Below are positions 1-8,813 of a stretch of DNA of 64,000 nucleotides, one piece after another. A program made the translations under genes and the position numbers. Below the pieces are notes generated by a model. The model saw only the letters and a program-made list of their open reading frames with translations, made no database searches and was not told the origin of the DNA. Positions within the stretch are counted from its first letter, which is position 1; each line of letters begins with the position of its first letter. Origin of the DNA: an uncultured Eggerthella sp. (GTDB lineage Bacteria > Actinomycetota > Coriobacteriia > Coriobacteriales > Eggerthellaceae); NCBI GenBank assembly GCA_958431815.1, contig CAUASB010000011.1:1-64000 (forward strand), in the 5' to 3' direction.

Positions 1-86
1 CGTCCCGAACGAGCAGATCTCGGTTCGAGAAGTTGTTCGAACGGGGCACCATTTATTTGAAAAGAACGAAGCAGTTAGGGGAAACC

Positions 87-617
87 ATGGCTTTGTACAC
101 ACCTAAATATCAGCCCAACGGCAACGAAGTGGCCGTCATCAAAACCTCCAAGGGCGATATCCGCGTGGAACTCGCTGGCAACGACGCCCCCATTCATGTG
201 GGCAATTTCGTTGAGCTGGCCCAGAAAGGCTTCTATGACAATCTGAAGTTCCATCGCTATGTTCCCGGGTTTGTTATCCAGGGCGGCTGCCCCAACACCC
301 GTGACCTCGATTCCGAGCAGGTGAAGGCAGCAGAGGGCAACCCGTTTGCTCGTCTGGGTACCGGTGGCCCTGGTTACACCATTCACGAGGAATACACCAC
401 CAACCCCAACAACAAGCACCTCGACGGCACGCTTGCCATGGCTCGTTCGCAGGATCCGAATTCTGCCGGCTCCCAGTTCTATCTGTGCTTGGGCGCTCAG
501 CCTTTCCTCGACTCTGGCTACACCGTGTTCGGTCAGACGGTAGAGGGCCTCGACGTTGTGGGCCAGCTTCGCGTAGGTGACGTTATCGAAACCATCGAAA
601 TCGAGAACGCCAACTAG
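87..617 (+). CDS. ppiB: Cyclophilin-type peptidyl-prolyl cis-trans isomerase
   Basis: Catalyses cis-trans isomerisation of peptidyl-prolyl bonds during folding. The 176-residue protein is a single cyclophilin domain with the usual signatures: FHRYVPGFVIQGG (carrying the Arg, Phe and Gln of the active site), GTLAMAR and SQFYLCL. No signal peptide or membrane segment is visible, so it should act in the cytoplasm. An in-frame start at 33 would add 18 residues with no family similarity; the ATG at 87 is preferred because it follows an AGGGGAAA ribosome site and opens the conserved domain. A small G/C hairpin lies in the 95-nt gap before the next gene (about 632-653), so the two genes may or may not be co-transcribed. 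The family is certain; the exact paralogue name is less so. Confidence 0.93.
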   Translation: MALYTPKYQPNGNEVAVIKTSKGDIRVELAGNDAPIHVGNFVELAQKGFYDNLKFHRYVPGFVIQGGCPNTRDLDSEQVKAAEGNPFARLGTGGPGYTIHEEYTTNPNNKHLDGTLAMARSQDPNSAGSQFYLCLGAQPFLDSGYTVFGQTVEGLDVVGQLRVGDVIETIEIENAN

Positions 618-712
618 CAACGCGCAGCGCGAAGGGGCCAGGTCCCTTCGTCATTTCTTCTGCGCCTTGTACGGTGCAGCAGTAGAAACGCAAGAGAGGA
701 ATCGGACGATAC

Positions 713-2074
713 ATGAACAACGAGACTTTCCAGCAGGCGCGCAGTGCCTACGTGGCGAAAGAGTTCGACGTAGCGCTGGCAAAGTTCACCGAATGCCTTG
801 AAGACACCTCGGTCGAAAAGGCTCCAGGTGAAGTGGGCTTGCTCTATCACCAGATAGGCAACTGCCTGGTGAAGCTCAAGGACCCGAACGAGGCCATCCA
901 TGCGTATTCGCAGGCTTTGGTAGATACCTCCTACGACGCTTCGGGCTCGGTAAGCTACAACCTGGGCATGGTGTACGCTTCCCAGGGCGATTTTGAAGAT
1001 GCCATCTCCCACTTCAAAACCGCCACGGAAGACTCTCGCTATGCCACGCCGTACAAGGCATACGTTGGCCTGGGTAATTCGCTTCTTAAGCTGGGCAAAT
1101 CGGCAGAGGCTGGCGCGGCGTTCCGTGCTGCTGCCCTTGACGAGGCAAACCCCGATCCCACCAGGGCTTTGCTGAACCTGGGTGTGTGTTTCATGGCGCT
1201 CGACCGCCCCATGGACGCCATCGCTTCCTACGAAAGCGCCCTGCAGTTCGATATGAAGCCCGAAACGCGCAACAAGATCTTCGCCAACATGGGCCAGGCA
1301 TATGTTGCCGACGGCAAGATGGAAAAGGCTGTCCGTGCGTTCGAGTCCGCATTGGCTGACAAGACCTATGTGTTCAACGATGCCGCCAACGTCGACTACC
1401 AGCGTGCCGTTGCCGCTGTTGCCGCGGGCAATACCGGTGAAGTCGAGCCTGTCAAGCCCGAAGACCTTTCGGCTTCCAGTGCTCACCACAACGATCTTTC
1501 CGGCCTTGATGTCCAGGGCGATGGCGTCCCGCTGGAGGCACAGCGCCTTGATCCTTCCGAAATGGGCACTATGCAGCTTTCGGAAACCAGCATCATGCGA
1601 GAGATCGCTGCAGCCGAGCAGGCGGGAAGCCAGTATTTCCAGGAAGCCGACCAGGACTTCCAGGATTGGGGTCAGCCTCTTAAGAAGAAGCATCGCCATC
1701 GCGGCTTGAAGGTGTTCCTCATCATCCTGATCCTTATCATCATCGTGGCTGGCGGCGGCGCCTTCGCCTACACGCAGGGCTACGGCATGCCTTCCCAGCA
1801 GGACCAGGTAAACGCGCTGTTCTCTAACCCCAGCAATGCGGATGTGTATGCTTCGAGTGTCGATGAGAGCAAGAAGGCCCGCATTGCCGATACGGTTGCG
1901 CAGTCGAACGAGGTAACCATCAACGGTACTACCAACAACCTCAGCACCGCCGAGGTGTATGCGACGGTTACCACTTCGCAGGGAGGCGACATCCCGTATC
2001 AGGTTTCCTTGGTACGTGACGGCTTGGGCTGGAAGGTTTCCAACGTGGCCCTTTCTTTTGCAAGCCAGTCGTAA
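713..2074 (+). CDS. TPR-repeat protein with one C-terminal membrane anchor
   Basis: 453 residues of unknown specific role. The first roughly 230 residues are consecutive tetratricopeptide-type helical pairs (for example AYSQALVDTSY, FKTATEDSRY, FRAAALDEAN, YESALQFDMK), a fold normally used to bind partner proteins. An acidic linker follows, then a basic stretch (KKKHRHRG) and one strongly hydrophobic segment at about residues 333-355. The last 100 residues, rich in Ser, Asn and Thr, would lie outside the cell, so the TPR part is cytoplasmic by the positive-inside rule. The start has an AGAGAGGA ribosome site. It lies between the cyclophilin and ndk, suggesting a scaffold in envelope or proteostasis functions, but this is inference. 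A large antisense open frame over it (614-2077) is treated as a shadow. Confidence 0.85.
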   Translation: MNNETFQQARSAYVAKEFDVALAKFTECLEDTSVEKAPGEVGLLYHQIGNCLVKLKDPNEAIHAYSQALVDTSYDASGSVSYNLGMVYASQGDFEDAISHFKTATEDSRYATPYKAYVGLGNSLLKLGKSAEAGAAFRAAALDEANPDPTRALLNLGVCFMALDRPMDAIASYESALQFDMKPETRNKIFANMGQAYVADGKMEKAVRAFESALADKTYVFNDAANVDYQRAVAAVAAGNTGEVEPVKPEDLSASSAHHNDLSGLDVQGDGVPLEAQRLDPSEMGTMQLSETSIMREIAAAEQAGSQYFQEADQDFQDWGQPLKKKHRHRGLKVFLIILILIIIVAGGGAFAYTQGYGMPSQQDQVNALFSNPSNADVYASSVDESKKARIADTVAQSNEVTINGTTNNLSTAEVYATVTTSQGGDIPYQVSLVRDGLGWKVSNVALSFASQS

Positions 2075-2146
2075 CATCAGTCCGATCCGGGTTTTCCCGT
2101 TTCATATCGTAAGTAAGAACGAATCGTTCATTTGAAAGGAATCAAC

Positions 2147-2548
2147 ATGGCAATTGAAAAGACCTACAGCATGATCAAGCCCGACGGTGTGCGCAACGGT
2201 CACATCGGCGAAATCGTGAACCGCTTTGAGCGTGCTGGTCTGAAGATCGAGCGCATGGAAATGGGCATGGTTACCCCCGAACAGGCTGCTGCAAACTACC
2301 AGGAGCACGAGGGCAAGCCTTTCTATGACGGTCTGATCTCCTACATCACGTCCGGCCCTGTTGTGAAGATGGTTGTTTCCGGCGAAGGCGCTGTTGCCAA
2401 GTGCCGTTCCCTCATGGGTGCTACCAACCCTGCAGAAGCTGCCCCTGGTACCATCCGTGGCGACTTCGGCCTGATCATGGACGAAAACGTAATCCATGGC
2501 TCCGACTCCGTTGCATCTGCAGAGCGCGAGATCTCCATCTTCTTCTAA
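2147..2548 (+). CDS. ndk: Nucleoside diphosphate kinase
   Basis: Transfers the gamma-phosphate of ATP to nucleoside diphosphates through a phospho-histidine, keeping NTP and dNTP pools balanced in the cytosol. The 133-residue product has the full family pattern: EKTYSMIKPDGVRNGHIG at the N-terminus with the conserved Lys11, GATNPAEAAPGTIRGDF, and NVIHGSDS holding the catalytic His at residue 117. Length is normal for bacteria. The ATG at 2147 is chosen over an upstream in-frame ATG at 2132 because GAAAGGA sits at proper distance from it and the conserved N-terminus begins there. It is followed by 305 bp without a gene that carries structured element A. Confidence 0.97.
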   Translation: MAIEKTYSMIKPDGVRNGHIGEIVNRFERAGLKIERMEMGMVTPEQAAANYQEHEGKPFYDGLISYITSGPVVKMVVSGEGAVAKCRSLMGATNPAEAAPGTIRGDFGLIMDENVIHGSDSVASAEREISIFF

Positions 2549-2853
2549 ATTCTTCGTTGCGACGTTCTCCGAACGAAACAACGTTCGTTTGAGATGCAAT
2601 GATGCTGCGCGAGCCCCTGATGGCACAGCTGGCGGTCCAAGCGGCCTTGACGCACGAAGTGCGCCTGGCGGTCGCTTTCCTGCCATCTGCATTCATCGGG
2701 GGCTCGCTCGCTGTTGCGTCCGAGAATGCGAGCTGGTAAACGGCTATCCCAGTGGGTACCCTCTTCTTCCGCCTTCACGGTTTCTGCACGGGTATTTATG
2801 CGGTGTGATAGAATCTGTTGTTACGATTGCACAATACTGTTTAAGGACGATTA
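2549..2853. other. Intergenic region between ndk and mreB
   Basis: These 305 bp hold no credible gene. They contain structured repeat A (2596-2720), a short inverted repeat AACGAA/TTCGTT just upstream at about 2574-2589, and a possible -10 box TAGAAT at about 2808-2813 that could serve mreB. Small open frames on both strands here are not supported by ribosome sites or by recognisable protein families. Confidence 0.6.
2596..2720 (+). repeat. Structured dispersed element, copy A
   Basis: About 125 nt that align without gaps in the core with copy B at 10187-10310. An outer stem pairs 2609-2621 (GCGAGCCCCTGAT) with 2695-2707 (ATCGGGGGCTCGC), 13 bp including one U-G. An inner stem pairs TGGCGG with CTGCCA, a middle stem pairs AAGCGGCC with GGTCGCTT, and an apical hairpin is CGCAC-GAA-GTGCG. 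Outer and inner stems differ in sequence from copy B yet still pair, which argues for selection on structure. Shared flanking sequence extends about 40 nt upstream (TTGCG...CTCCGAACG). Strand is assigned arbitrarily; it could be an RNA element or a DNA repeat. Minus-strand open frames through both copies look alike, but this follows from the repeat. Confidence 0.7.
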
Positions 2854-3909
2854 ATGTCTTTCCTTGATTTCATACAGAACGCCACCTTGTCATCTTCGTA
2901 TGACATGGCTATCGACCTTGGCACCGCCAATACGCTCGTAGCCATCACGGGGCAGGGCATCGTTATCAACGAGCCTTCTGTTGTGGCCATCGAGCGCAGC
3001 ACCCATCGTGTACTCGCCGTAGGCCATGAGGCGAAAAACATGATCAACCATACGCCTGATACGTTTTCTGCAGAGCATCCTCTGCACGATGGCGTTGTCG
3101 CCGACTATGACGTAACCGAAGCTATGATTTCGGCCTTCATCAACAAGGCGGCGCCCCGTCGTTACCCTTGGCAGCCCAAGCCCCGCATCGTGGTATGCAT
3201 TCCCTGCGGTGCTACTTCGGTAGAAAAGCGTGCGGTATTCGAGGCAACTATCCAGGCTGGTGCTCGCCAGGCTTACCTTATCGAAGAGCCTATGGCTGCG
3301 GCTATGGGTGCCGACTTGCCGGTAACCGAGCCTACCGGTTCGATGGTTGTGGACATCGGCGGCGGCACCACGGAAGTGGCCGTTATCTCATTGGGCGGCA
3401 TCGTAACCTCGTCTTCGCTTCGTCTTGCCGGCAATCGTCTTGATGAAGCTATTGCGGTTCATTTGCGTGATCTTCTTGGAATCAAGATCGGCGAACGCAC
3501 GGCAGAGGTTATCAAGATTAAGATTGGTTCCATTCTGCCCTTTGAAGACGGCCGCGAGCGCGACATGATCATCTCAGGTCAGGATGTGCTTACCGAGCAG
3601 CCCAAAGAAGTAACCATTCAATCGGAAGATGTACGTGATGCGCTGCAAGAGCCCATCGACGAAATGGTTGTGCATATCAAGGAAACGTTCAAGAAAACCA
3701 ATCCTGACTTGGCTTCCGACATCATTTCCAACGGTATTCTGCTTACGGGTGGCGGCGGTTTGCTCTCCGGTTTGGACCGCTATTTCTCTCAGCAGCTTGA
3801 GATTCCGGTCTGGACCAGTGAAACGGCGCTTACCAACGTTGTTTCCGGTTGCCTGAAGGTTCTTGAAACCCCCACGGCACTCAAGCAGATTCTTATGAGA
3901 TCGAAATAG
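2854..3909 (+). CDS. mreB: Rod-shape-determining protein MreB
   Basis: Bacterial actin homologue that polymerises under the inner membrane and positions the elongation machinery. The 351 residues include the actin-type nucleotide motifs: MAIDLGTANTLV (phosphate 1), VVDIGGGTTEVAVISLGG (phosphate 2) and ILLTGGGGLLSGLDRY (adenosine region), plus EEPMAAAMG. Length is typical. The ATG follows TAAGGACGATTA. It is the first gene of a tight mreB-mreC-mreD-mrdA-rodA cluster, 16 bp from mreC. MreB and Mbl cannot be told apart safely by eye, but being first in the mreBCD order supports MreB. Confidence 0.96.
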   Translation: MSFLDFIQNATLSSSYDMAIDLGTANTLVAITGQGIVINEPSVVAIERSTHRVLAVGHEAKNMINHTPDTFSAEHPLHDGVVADYDVTEAMISAFINKAAPRRYPWQPKPRIVVCIPCGATSVEKRAVFEATIQAGARQAYLIEEPMAAAMGADLPVTEPTGSMVVDIGGGTTEVAVISLGGIVTSSSLRLAGNRLDEAIAVHLRDLLGIKIGERTAEVIKIKIGSILPFEDGRERDMIISGQDVLTEQPKEVTIQSEDVRDALQEPIDEMVVHIKETFKKTNPDLASDIISNGILLTGGGGLLSGLDRYFSQQLEIPVWTSETALTNVVSGCLKVLETPTALKQILMRSK

Positions 3910-3925
3910 GAGATCCTTTTACGAT

Positions 3926-4990
3926 ATGGCCCTGAATTTGAACGAAAAGAAAATCCCATTCGGCGGCCAACTTGGAGGGACGGGGTTGCTGATCATCTTG
4001 CTGGTGGTCTCTCTCGTCCTTGTTATCGTGTATTCTCGCGAAGGTGATGAAGGTGCCCTGCATTCTCTGCAAAGCACTACCGCTTCGGTTTCGTCGCCCT
4101 TGTCTTCGGCAGGCACTGCCACCGGTTCGCTTGCTGCTTCCGCCTCAACTTCCTTGGAGGATTTGACGGCCGATGGCCAGTCTATGAGCCAGCTGAAGGA
4201 AAGCAACGCCACGCTTTCCCAAATGGTGGTCGAGCTCGAGGAATATCGTCAGGAAGCCAACCGTCTTGAATCGCTTATCGGCATCCATGATGTGTACGGA
4301 TTTTCTTCCGTTGCTGCCCATGTAACGGGCTATTCCTCCGACTCCTACAACAGAATCATCACCATCGATGTAGGCACAGCTTCCGGCGTGAAGGCGGGCT
4401 TGCCCGTGATGGGTTCCACCGGCGTGGTGGGTCAGATTGTTTCCACCTCCACCTATTCTTCCGAGGTTCGCCTGCTCAACGATGCGCAGAGCGGCGTTGC
4501 CGTGATGCTGCAGAATTCCCGTGCTGAAGGCATTCTGTCCGGTTCGGTGGAAGGCGTGCTGTACCTTCAGGGCGTAGATGAGAGCACCGACGTGAAGGAA
4601 GGCGAAGCTGTTATTACCACGGGCCTTGGCGGCGGGTATTTCCGCGGCCTGGTAGTAGGCGTGGTTTCGAAGGTGGAACAGCGTCAAGGCGATGCAACGC
4701 GCACCATTGTCGTTTCGCCGAACTCGTCGTTTAGCAGCATCAGCGAAGTGCTGGTAGTGCTGGGTATGAGCAACGATGCCGCTGCATCAAGCGATACCAA
4801 CGCAGCCAATGCCGTTGTTCAGGCAGTAGGCCCCGATGCGCTGCTCAGCAACAGCTCATCTTTGAGCAATTCTTCCAACAACAATAGTTCCAGCAACTCT
4901 AACTCGAGCGATTCCTCGAAGTCCTCTTCCTCGTCGAGCTCTTCAGGTTCTTCGAAATCGTCAAGCTCATCTTCCGAGGACGGTGAATAA
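3926..4990 (+). CDS. mreC: Rod-shape-determining protein MreC
   Basis: Bitopic membrane protein linking MreB to the periplasmic-side wall enzymes. One N-terminal membrane segment (about residues 19-36, LLIILLVVSLVLVIVY) is followed by a coiled coil (about 85-115) and the two beta-barrel domains of MreC, recognisable from DVGTASGVKAGLPVMGSTGVVGQI and ITTGLGGGYFRGLVVGVV. The last 50 residues are an unusual Ser/Asn-rich, acid-ended tail (about residues 305-354), absent from most MreC proteins and probably disordered outside the membrane. AGGAGAT lies upstream of the start. It is 5 bp from mreD. Confidence 0.94.
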   Translation: MALNLNEKKIPFGGQLGGTGLLIILLVVSLVLVIVYSREGDEGALHSLQSTTASVSSPLSSAGTATGSLAASASTSLEDLTADGQSMSQLKESNATLSQMVVELEEYRQEANRLESLIGIHDVYGFSSVAAHVTGYSSDSYNRIITIDVGTASGVKAGLPVMGSTGVVGQIVSTSTYSSEVRLLNDAQSGVAVMLQNSRAEGILSGSVEGVLYLQGVDESTDVKEGEAVITTGLGGGYFRGLVVGVVSKVEQRQGDATRTIVVSPNSSFSSISEVLVVLGMSNDAAASSDTNAANAVVQAVGPDALLSNSSSLSNSSNNNSSSNSNSSDSSKSSSSSSSSGSSKSSSSSSEDGE

Positions 4991-4995
4991 CGGCC

Positions 4996-5523
4996 ATGCG
5001 TGATTGGATGCTCCCTCTTATCTTCTCTCTTGTTGTCGTTGTGCTGCAGGTGGTGTTCGCGCCGATTCTTACGGTGTCGTCTGCCGTTCCGAGCTTCATC
5101 GTTGCGTTTGTTTTGGTACTTTCCATCATGCGCAGGCCCGACACCACGTATGTCTATGCGTTTGTATTGGGGCTTATTGCTGATTTGCTCTCGCATACCC
5201 CGGTAGGCTTGACGCCGCTGCTGCTGCTTATTGCGGTGTTCTGCCTGTCGCGTGTGTTCGAAGTACTCGATGATACTTCGCTGGCCATGCCGATTATCGC
5301 CCTGGCGGTAACGCTTTTGGCTTTCGAGCTGGTGTTCGCCATTGCGCTTATGATTTTGGGCTATCAGGGTTCGTTCTTCGATATCGTGGCTCAGCGTGTG
5401 CTGCCGGCAACCATCTTGAACGCTTTGGCTGCTGCGCTTTTGTTCGTTATCATGCGCCGCCTGCCATTTACCCAGCCTTCAAACGATGCATGGCAAGTTC
5501 CCACCGCAACCCGCTTTCGCTAA
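4996..5523 (+). CDS. mreD: Rod-shape-determining protein MreD
   Basis: Small integral membrane partner of MreC and RodA in the elongasome. The 175 residues are mostly hydrophobic with about five membrane segments; the central PDTTYVYAFVLGLIADLLSHTPVGLTPLLLL matches the conserved MreD core (a G-x-x-x-D-x-x-x pattern after the third helix). Identification rests on this plus its position directly after mreC. The start lies 5 bp after the mreC stop, so translation is probably coupled. Confidence 0.9.
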   Translation: MRDWMLPLIFSLVVVVLQVVFAPILTVSSAVPSFIVAFVLVLSIMRRPDTTYVYAFVLGLIADLLSHTPVGLTPLLLLIAVFCLSRVFEVLDDTSLAMPIIALAVTLLAFELVFAIALMILGYQGSFFDIVAQRVLPATILNALAAALLFVIMRRLPFTQPSNDAWQVPTATRFR

Positions 5524-5538
5524 GGGTAGGGGAATCTC

Positions 5539-7629
5539 GTGCTCTCAGCTATCCTCACCACCATTGCGGCGCTCATCGTTCTGGGCGTTATCCTTGCCGT
5601 CGTTTTCCATGTGCGCGCAAAGTCGGCGCAGTCCAAAGCGGCCGATCGTATGCGCGTGCGTTCGGTTACTTCGGTGGGCATTGCCGCAGAAACCCCTAAA
5701 ACCACACGTGGCGCTGCGCCGAGCGGTCCCTCGATGGGCGGCGGTGTTGCAGCAGGTGATGGGCTGCGTAATCGTTTCACGGCGGTAGGCGTCATTGCCC
5801 TGGGCGTATTCGGTGCGCTTACGGCAAAGCTTTTCGGCTTGCAGATCATCGATGCGGCAAGCTACAGCGAAGAGGCCGACGCGAACATGTACACCACCGT
5901 GAACACGCCTGCTCCCCGCGGCGTCATCTACGATGCCAACGGTGTTGCCATGGTAACCAATCGTCAGGTGCAGACGGTGCTTGCCGATGCCGATGTGGCG
6001 AAAAATCCCGATGTCATCCTGCGCCTTTCCTCGCTTCTGGGCATTCCCTATGAAGTGGTTCGCTCGCGTATCCTCGATACGTCTTCGGGCGCTCAGAGCC
6101 AACGCGTGGTGGCAAGCGATGTGAAACTGCGCGACATCGCGTTCATTTCCGAGCACCGCGATGCGTTCCCGGGCGTTAGCGCCCAGATTCGTACTACGCG
6201 CACGTACCCGTACGGCGCAATGGCGGCTCATGCCCTGGGCTATACCGGTACCGCTTCCGAAGACGACCTGAAAAATGCCGCCGAAGGCCGCGATATCCAA
6301 TCAGGCGATGCCGTGGGCAAAAGCGGCATCGAGCAAACCTACGATTCCCTGCTTGCCGGCGATCACGGTCAGCGCGTTCTTGTTACGAATGCCGCCGGTG
6401 TCGTTCAGCAGGTGGTAGGGGAAACCGCCCCCAGCAAGGGCAACGATGTGTACCTCACCATCGATGCCAAGGTGCAGCATGTGGCCGACCGCGTTTTGCA
6501 GGATGCGGTGAAGCACGGTACAGGTACTGCCGCATCGTGCGTTGTTATGGACGTGAACACCGGTGGCATTGTTGCGTTGGCAAACTACCCAACGTATGCC
6601 CCCGAGCATTTTATCGGCGGCATTTCTCAGGATATGTGGGATGCCTACCAAACCGAAGAATCGCATTACCCGTTGATGAACCGCGTTATCGCCGGTACGT
6701 ATCCGGCGGCTTCGTGCTTCAAGGCATTCACGAGCTTGGCGGGACTTACTTACGGTTTCGCCGACACGTCCCGTGTGTGGGACTGCCAAGGCACGTGGAC
6801 AGGTTTCGGCGACAGCTACCCGCAGAAGTGCTGGCAGAAGTCGGGCCATGGCTGGTTGGGACTGCGCCAAGGCATCGTGGTTTCCTGCGACGTGGTGTTC
6901 TACGAGATTGCGAAGAGCTTCTACGATGCCCGCGCCTCTATTGGCGACGAGGCCATGCAGGACTTCGTCAAGGAGTTCGGCTATTCGGCGGCTACGAAGA
7001 TCGACCTTTCGGGTGAAGCCGAGGGTCGTATTCCCACGCCGGCATGGAAGAAGGAATATTTCAAGGATGTGCCCGAGGAAGCCCAATGGCTGCCAGGCGA
7101 CATGTCGAACATGGTTATCGGCCAGGGCTACGTTCTGGTTACCCCTATTCAGGTGGTGCGTGCCTATGCGGCTGTTGCGACGGGCAAGCTGTTGCGCCCC
7201 CATCTTCTAAAGGAAGTACGCAACTCGCTGGGCGATACGGTGCTTTCCTACGACACGGTTGAAGATACCGCCCCGCAAGTTACCGAGGCAAACCTGAAGA
7301 TCGTGCGCGATGCCCTGCATGGCGTGGCAACGGAAAACGAAAGCGTTGCCGCCGACTTCAACAAGTACTCATGGTCGGCTGCTGCGAAAACCGGTACGGC
7401 TGAGGTTGCTGGCAAGCAGGACATGGCGTGGTTCTCGTGCTATGCCCCCTACGACAACCCGAAGTTCGCCCTGTGCGTCTGCGTGGAAGAAGGCGGTTCT
7501 GGCGGTACGGTTGGCTCGCCTTTGGCTGCTCAGATTATGGATGCGGCTATTCAATCTTCTTCGGGGTCGTTTGACGAGGATATGAGTCCCATTGCAGCAA
7601 CGGAGGTGAGCGTCGGTGGCTCAAATTAA
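5539..7629 (+). CDS. mrdA: Penicillin-binding protein 2 (elongation transpeptidase)
   Basis: Class B PBP that cross-links peptidoglycan together with RodA. The 696 residues contain the dimerisation part (PRGVIYDANGVAMVTNR, AMAAHALGYTG, GKSGIEQTYDSLLAGDHG) and the transpeptidase domain with active-site motifs SCFK (serine nucleophile, in AASCFKAFTS), SCD (second motif, like the SSD form of other PBP2 proteins) and KTG (AAKTGTAE). An odd point is the N-terminus: a first hydrophobic helix (about residues 5-23), a Ser/Ala/Gly-rich linker of about 55 residues, then the usual PBP2 anchor (about 80-101). The GTG at 5539 with an upstream AGGGTAGGGGA site is the best start. The gene overlaps rodA by 14 nt. 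Confidence 0.94.
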   Translation: MLSAILTTIAALIVLGVILAVVFHVRAKSAQSKAADRMRVRSVTSVGIAAETPKTTRGAAPSGPSMGGGVAAGDGLRNRFTAVGVIALGVFGALTAKLFGLQIIDAASYSEEADANMYTTVNTPAPRGVIYDANGVAMVTNRQVQTVLADADVAKNPDVILRLSSLLGIPYEVVRSRILDTSSGAQSQRVVASDVKLRDIAFISEHRDAFPGVSAQIRTTRTYPYGAMAAHALGYTGTASEDDLKNAAEGRDIQSGDAVGKSGIEQTYDSLLAGDHGQRVLVTNAAGVVQQVVGETAPSKGNDVYLTIDAKVQHVADRVLQDAVKHGTGTAASCVVMDVNTGGIVALANYPTYAPEHFIGGISQDMWDAYQTEESHYPLMNRVIAGTYPAASCFKAFTSLAGLTYGFADTSRVWDCQGTWTGFGDSYPQKCWQKSGHGWLGLRQGIVVSCDVVFYEIAKSFYDARASIGDEAMQDFVKEFGYSAATKIDLSGEAEGRIPTPAWKKEYFKDVPEEAQWLPGDMSNMVIGQGYVLVTPIQVVRAYAAVATGKLLRPHLLKEVRNSLGDTVLSYDTVEDTAPQVTEANLKIVRDALHGVATENESVAADFNKYSWSAAAKTGTAEVAGKQDMAWFSCYAPYDNPKFALCVCVEEGGSGGTVGSPLAAQIMDAAIQSSSGSFDEDMSPIAATEVSVGGSN

Positions 7630-8797
7630 CGAAATCAGCTCGCTTCGCACGCAAGACCCTGCTGTGGCGCGTGCCACGCGTCCTCGTAGATTCAAGTATG
7701 TGAACCCGCCGTTCTTCCTGTTTGCACTGCTGCTTATCGGCTATGGCCTTATCATCCAGTTCTCGGCGACGTCTGCCGATGCCGACTACAGTTTTGCAAG
7801 GCAGCTTTCGGGTGTGGCCATCGGCATGGTGCTGTTTGTCCTTATAACGCGCATGGACTATCACGCGTTGTCGGGCTACACCACGCTGTTCCTTATCATC
7901 AACGTACTGCTGCTGCTGTCGCCTCACTTGCCGGGCATCGGCGTTGAGGTTAACGGCGGCCGTTCGTGGATCAACATCGGCACCCAGATCCAACCAGGCG
8001 AGTTTGCCAAGGTGACGGTTGTGCTGTTGGCAGCATCGGTTATGGCGCGCTACGGTGGGCGCTTGAACGATTTGCGCGAATATTTGAAGGCGCTTGCCAT
8101 CATGGCGGTCCCGTTCGTGTGCGTTATGACGCAGCCCGACTTGGGCACGGGTTTGGTGTACTTGGTTGTTGCCGCCTTCGCACTTATCATCGGCGGTGCT
8201 GATTGGCGCTTTTTGGCAGGGACCGTTGGCGCCATGGTGGTCCTTGTTGCTGCCGTGCTCATCTTGGACCCAATTGCCGACCAGATTGCCGGTCACGATG
8301 TATTGCTGAAGGACTACCAGAAGTCCCGTTTGCTGGTATTCATGGACTCTTCGTACGACACGTCGGGTGACGGCTACAACCTTCAGCAGGCGAAGATCGC
8401 AATCGGCAGCGGCGGCTTTCTGGGCAAGGGCTTCATGCAGGCAACGCAGTCTTCCATGGGCTTCTTGCCTGAGGCTCCTACCGACTTCGTGTTCTGCATC
8501 CTGGCCGAGGAATTCGGCTTCGTGGGTGCGCTTATTCTGCTTGCGTTCTATATCGGCCTGATTGTGGTGTCGGTAAACGTTGCACGCGGTGCAAGCGACT
8601 TGTTCGGCACTATTATCGTTATCTGCGTTGTGGGCATGTGGCTGTTCCAGATTCTGGAGAACATCGGCATGGATTGCGGCTTGATGCCTATTACGGGCAT
8701 TCCGCTGCCGTTTATCAGCTATGGCTCTTCGTTCATGATCGTGAATTTCATGATGCTGGGTCTGATAAACTCGGTTTGGGTTCACAGCGGGCGCTAA
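7616..8797 (+). CDS. rodA: RodA, SEDS-family peptidoglycan polymerase
   Basis: Integral membrane glycosyltransferase that polymerises lipid II during cell elongation. The 393 residues carry about ten membrane helices and the SEDS signatures: NGGRSWINIG, the Glu of QPGEFAKV, QPDLGTG, QQAKIAIGSGGFLGKGF and the C-terminal GMDCGLMPITGIPLPFISYGSS. The GTG start is preceded by a near-perfect GGAGGTGAG site located inside the 3' end of mrdA; the 14-nt overlap indicates coupled synthesis with its transpeptidase partner. Gene order favours RodA over FtsW. Confidence 0.95.
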   Translation: MAQINEISSLRTQDPAVARATRPRRFKYVNPPFFLFALLLIGYGLIIQFSATSADADYSFARQLSGVAIGMVLFVLITRMDYHALSGYTTLFLIINVLLLLSPHLPGIGVEVNGGRSWINIGTQIQPGEFAKVTVVLLAASVMARYGGRLNDLREYLKALAIMAVPFVCVMTQPDLGTGLVYLVVAAFALIIGGADWRFLAGTVGAMVVLVAAVLILDPIADQIAGHDVLLKDYQKSRLLVFMDSSYDTSGDGYNLQQAKIAIGSGGFLGKGFMQATQSSMGFLPEAPTDFVFCILAEEFGFVGALILLAFYIGLIVVSVNVARGASDLFGTIIVICVVGMWLFQILENIGMDCGLMPITGIPLPFISYGSSFMIVNFMMLGLINSVWVHSGR

Positions 8798-8813
8798 CGC
8801 GAAAGGGGATCGT

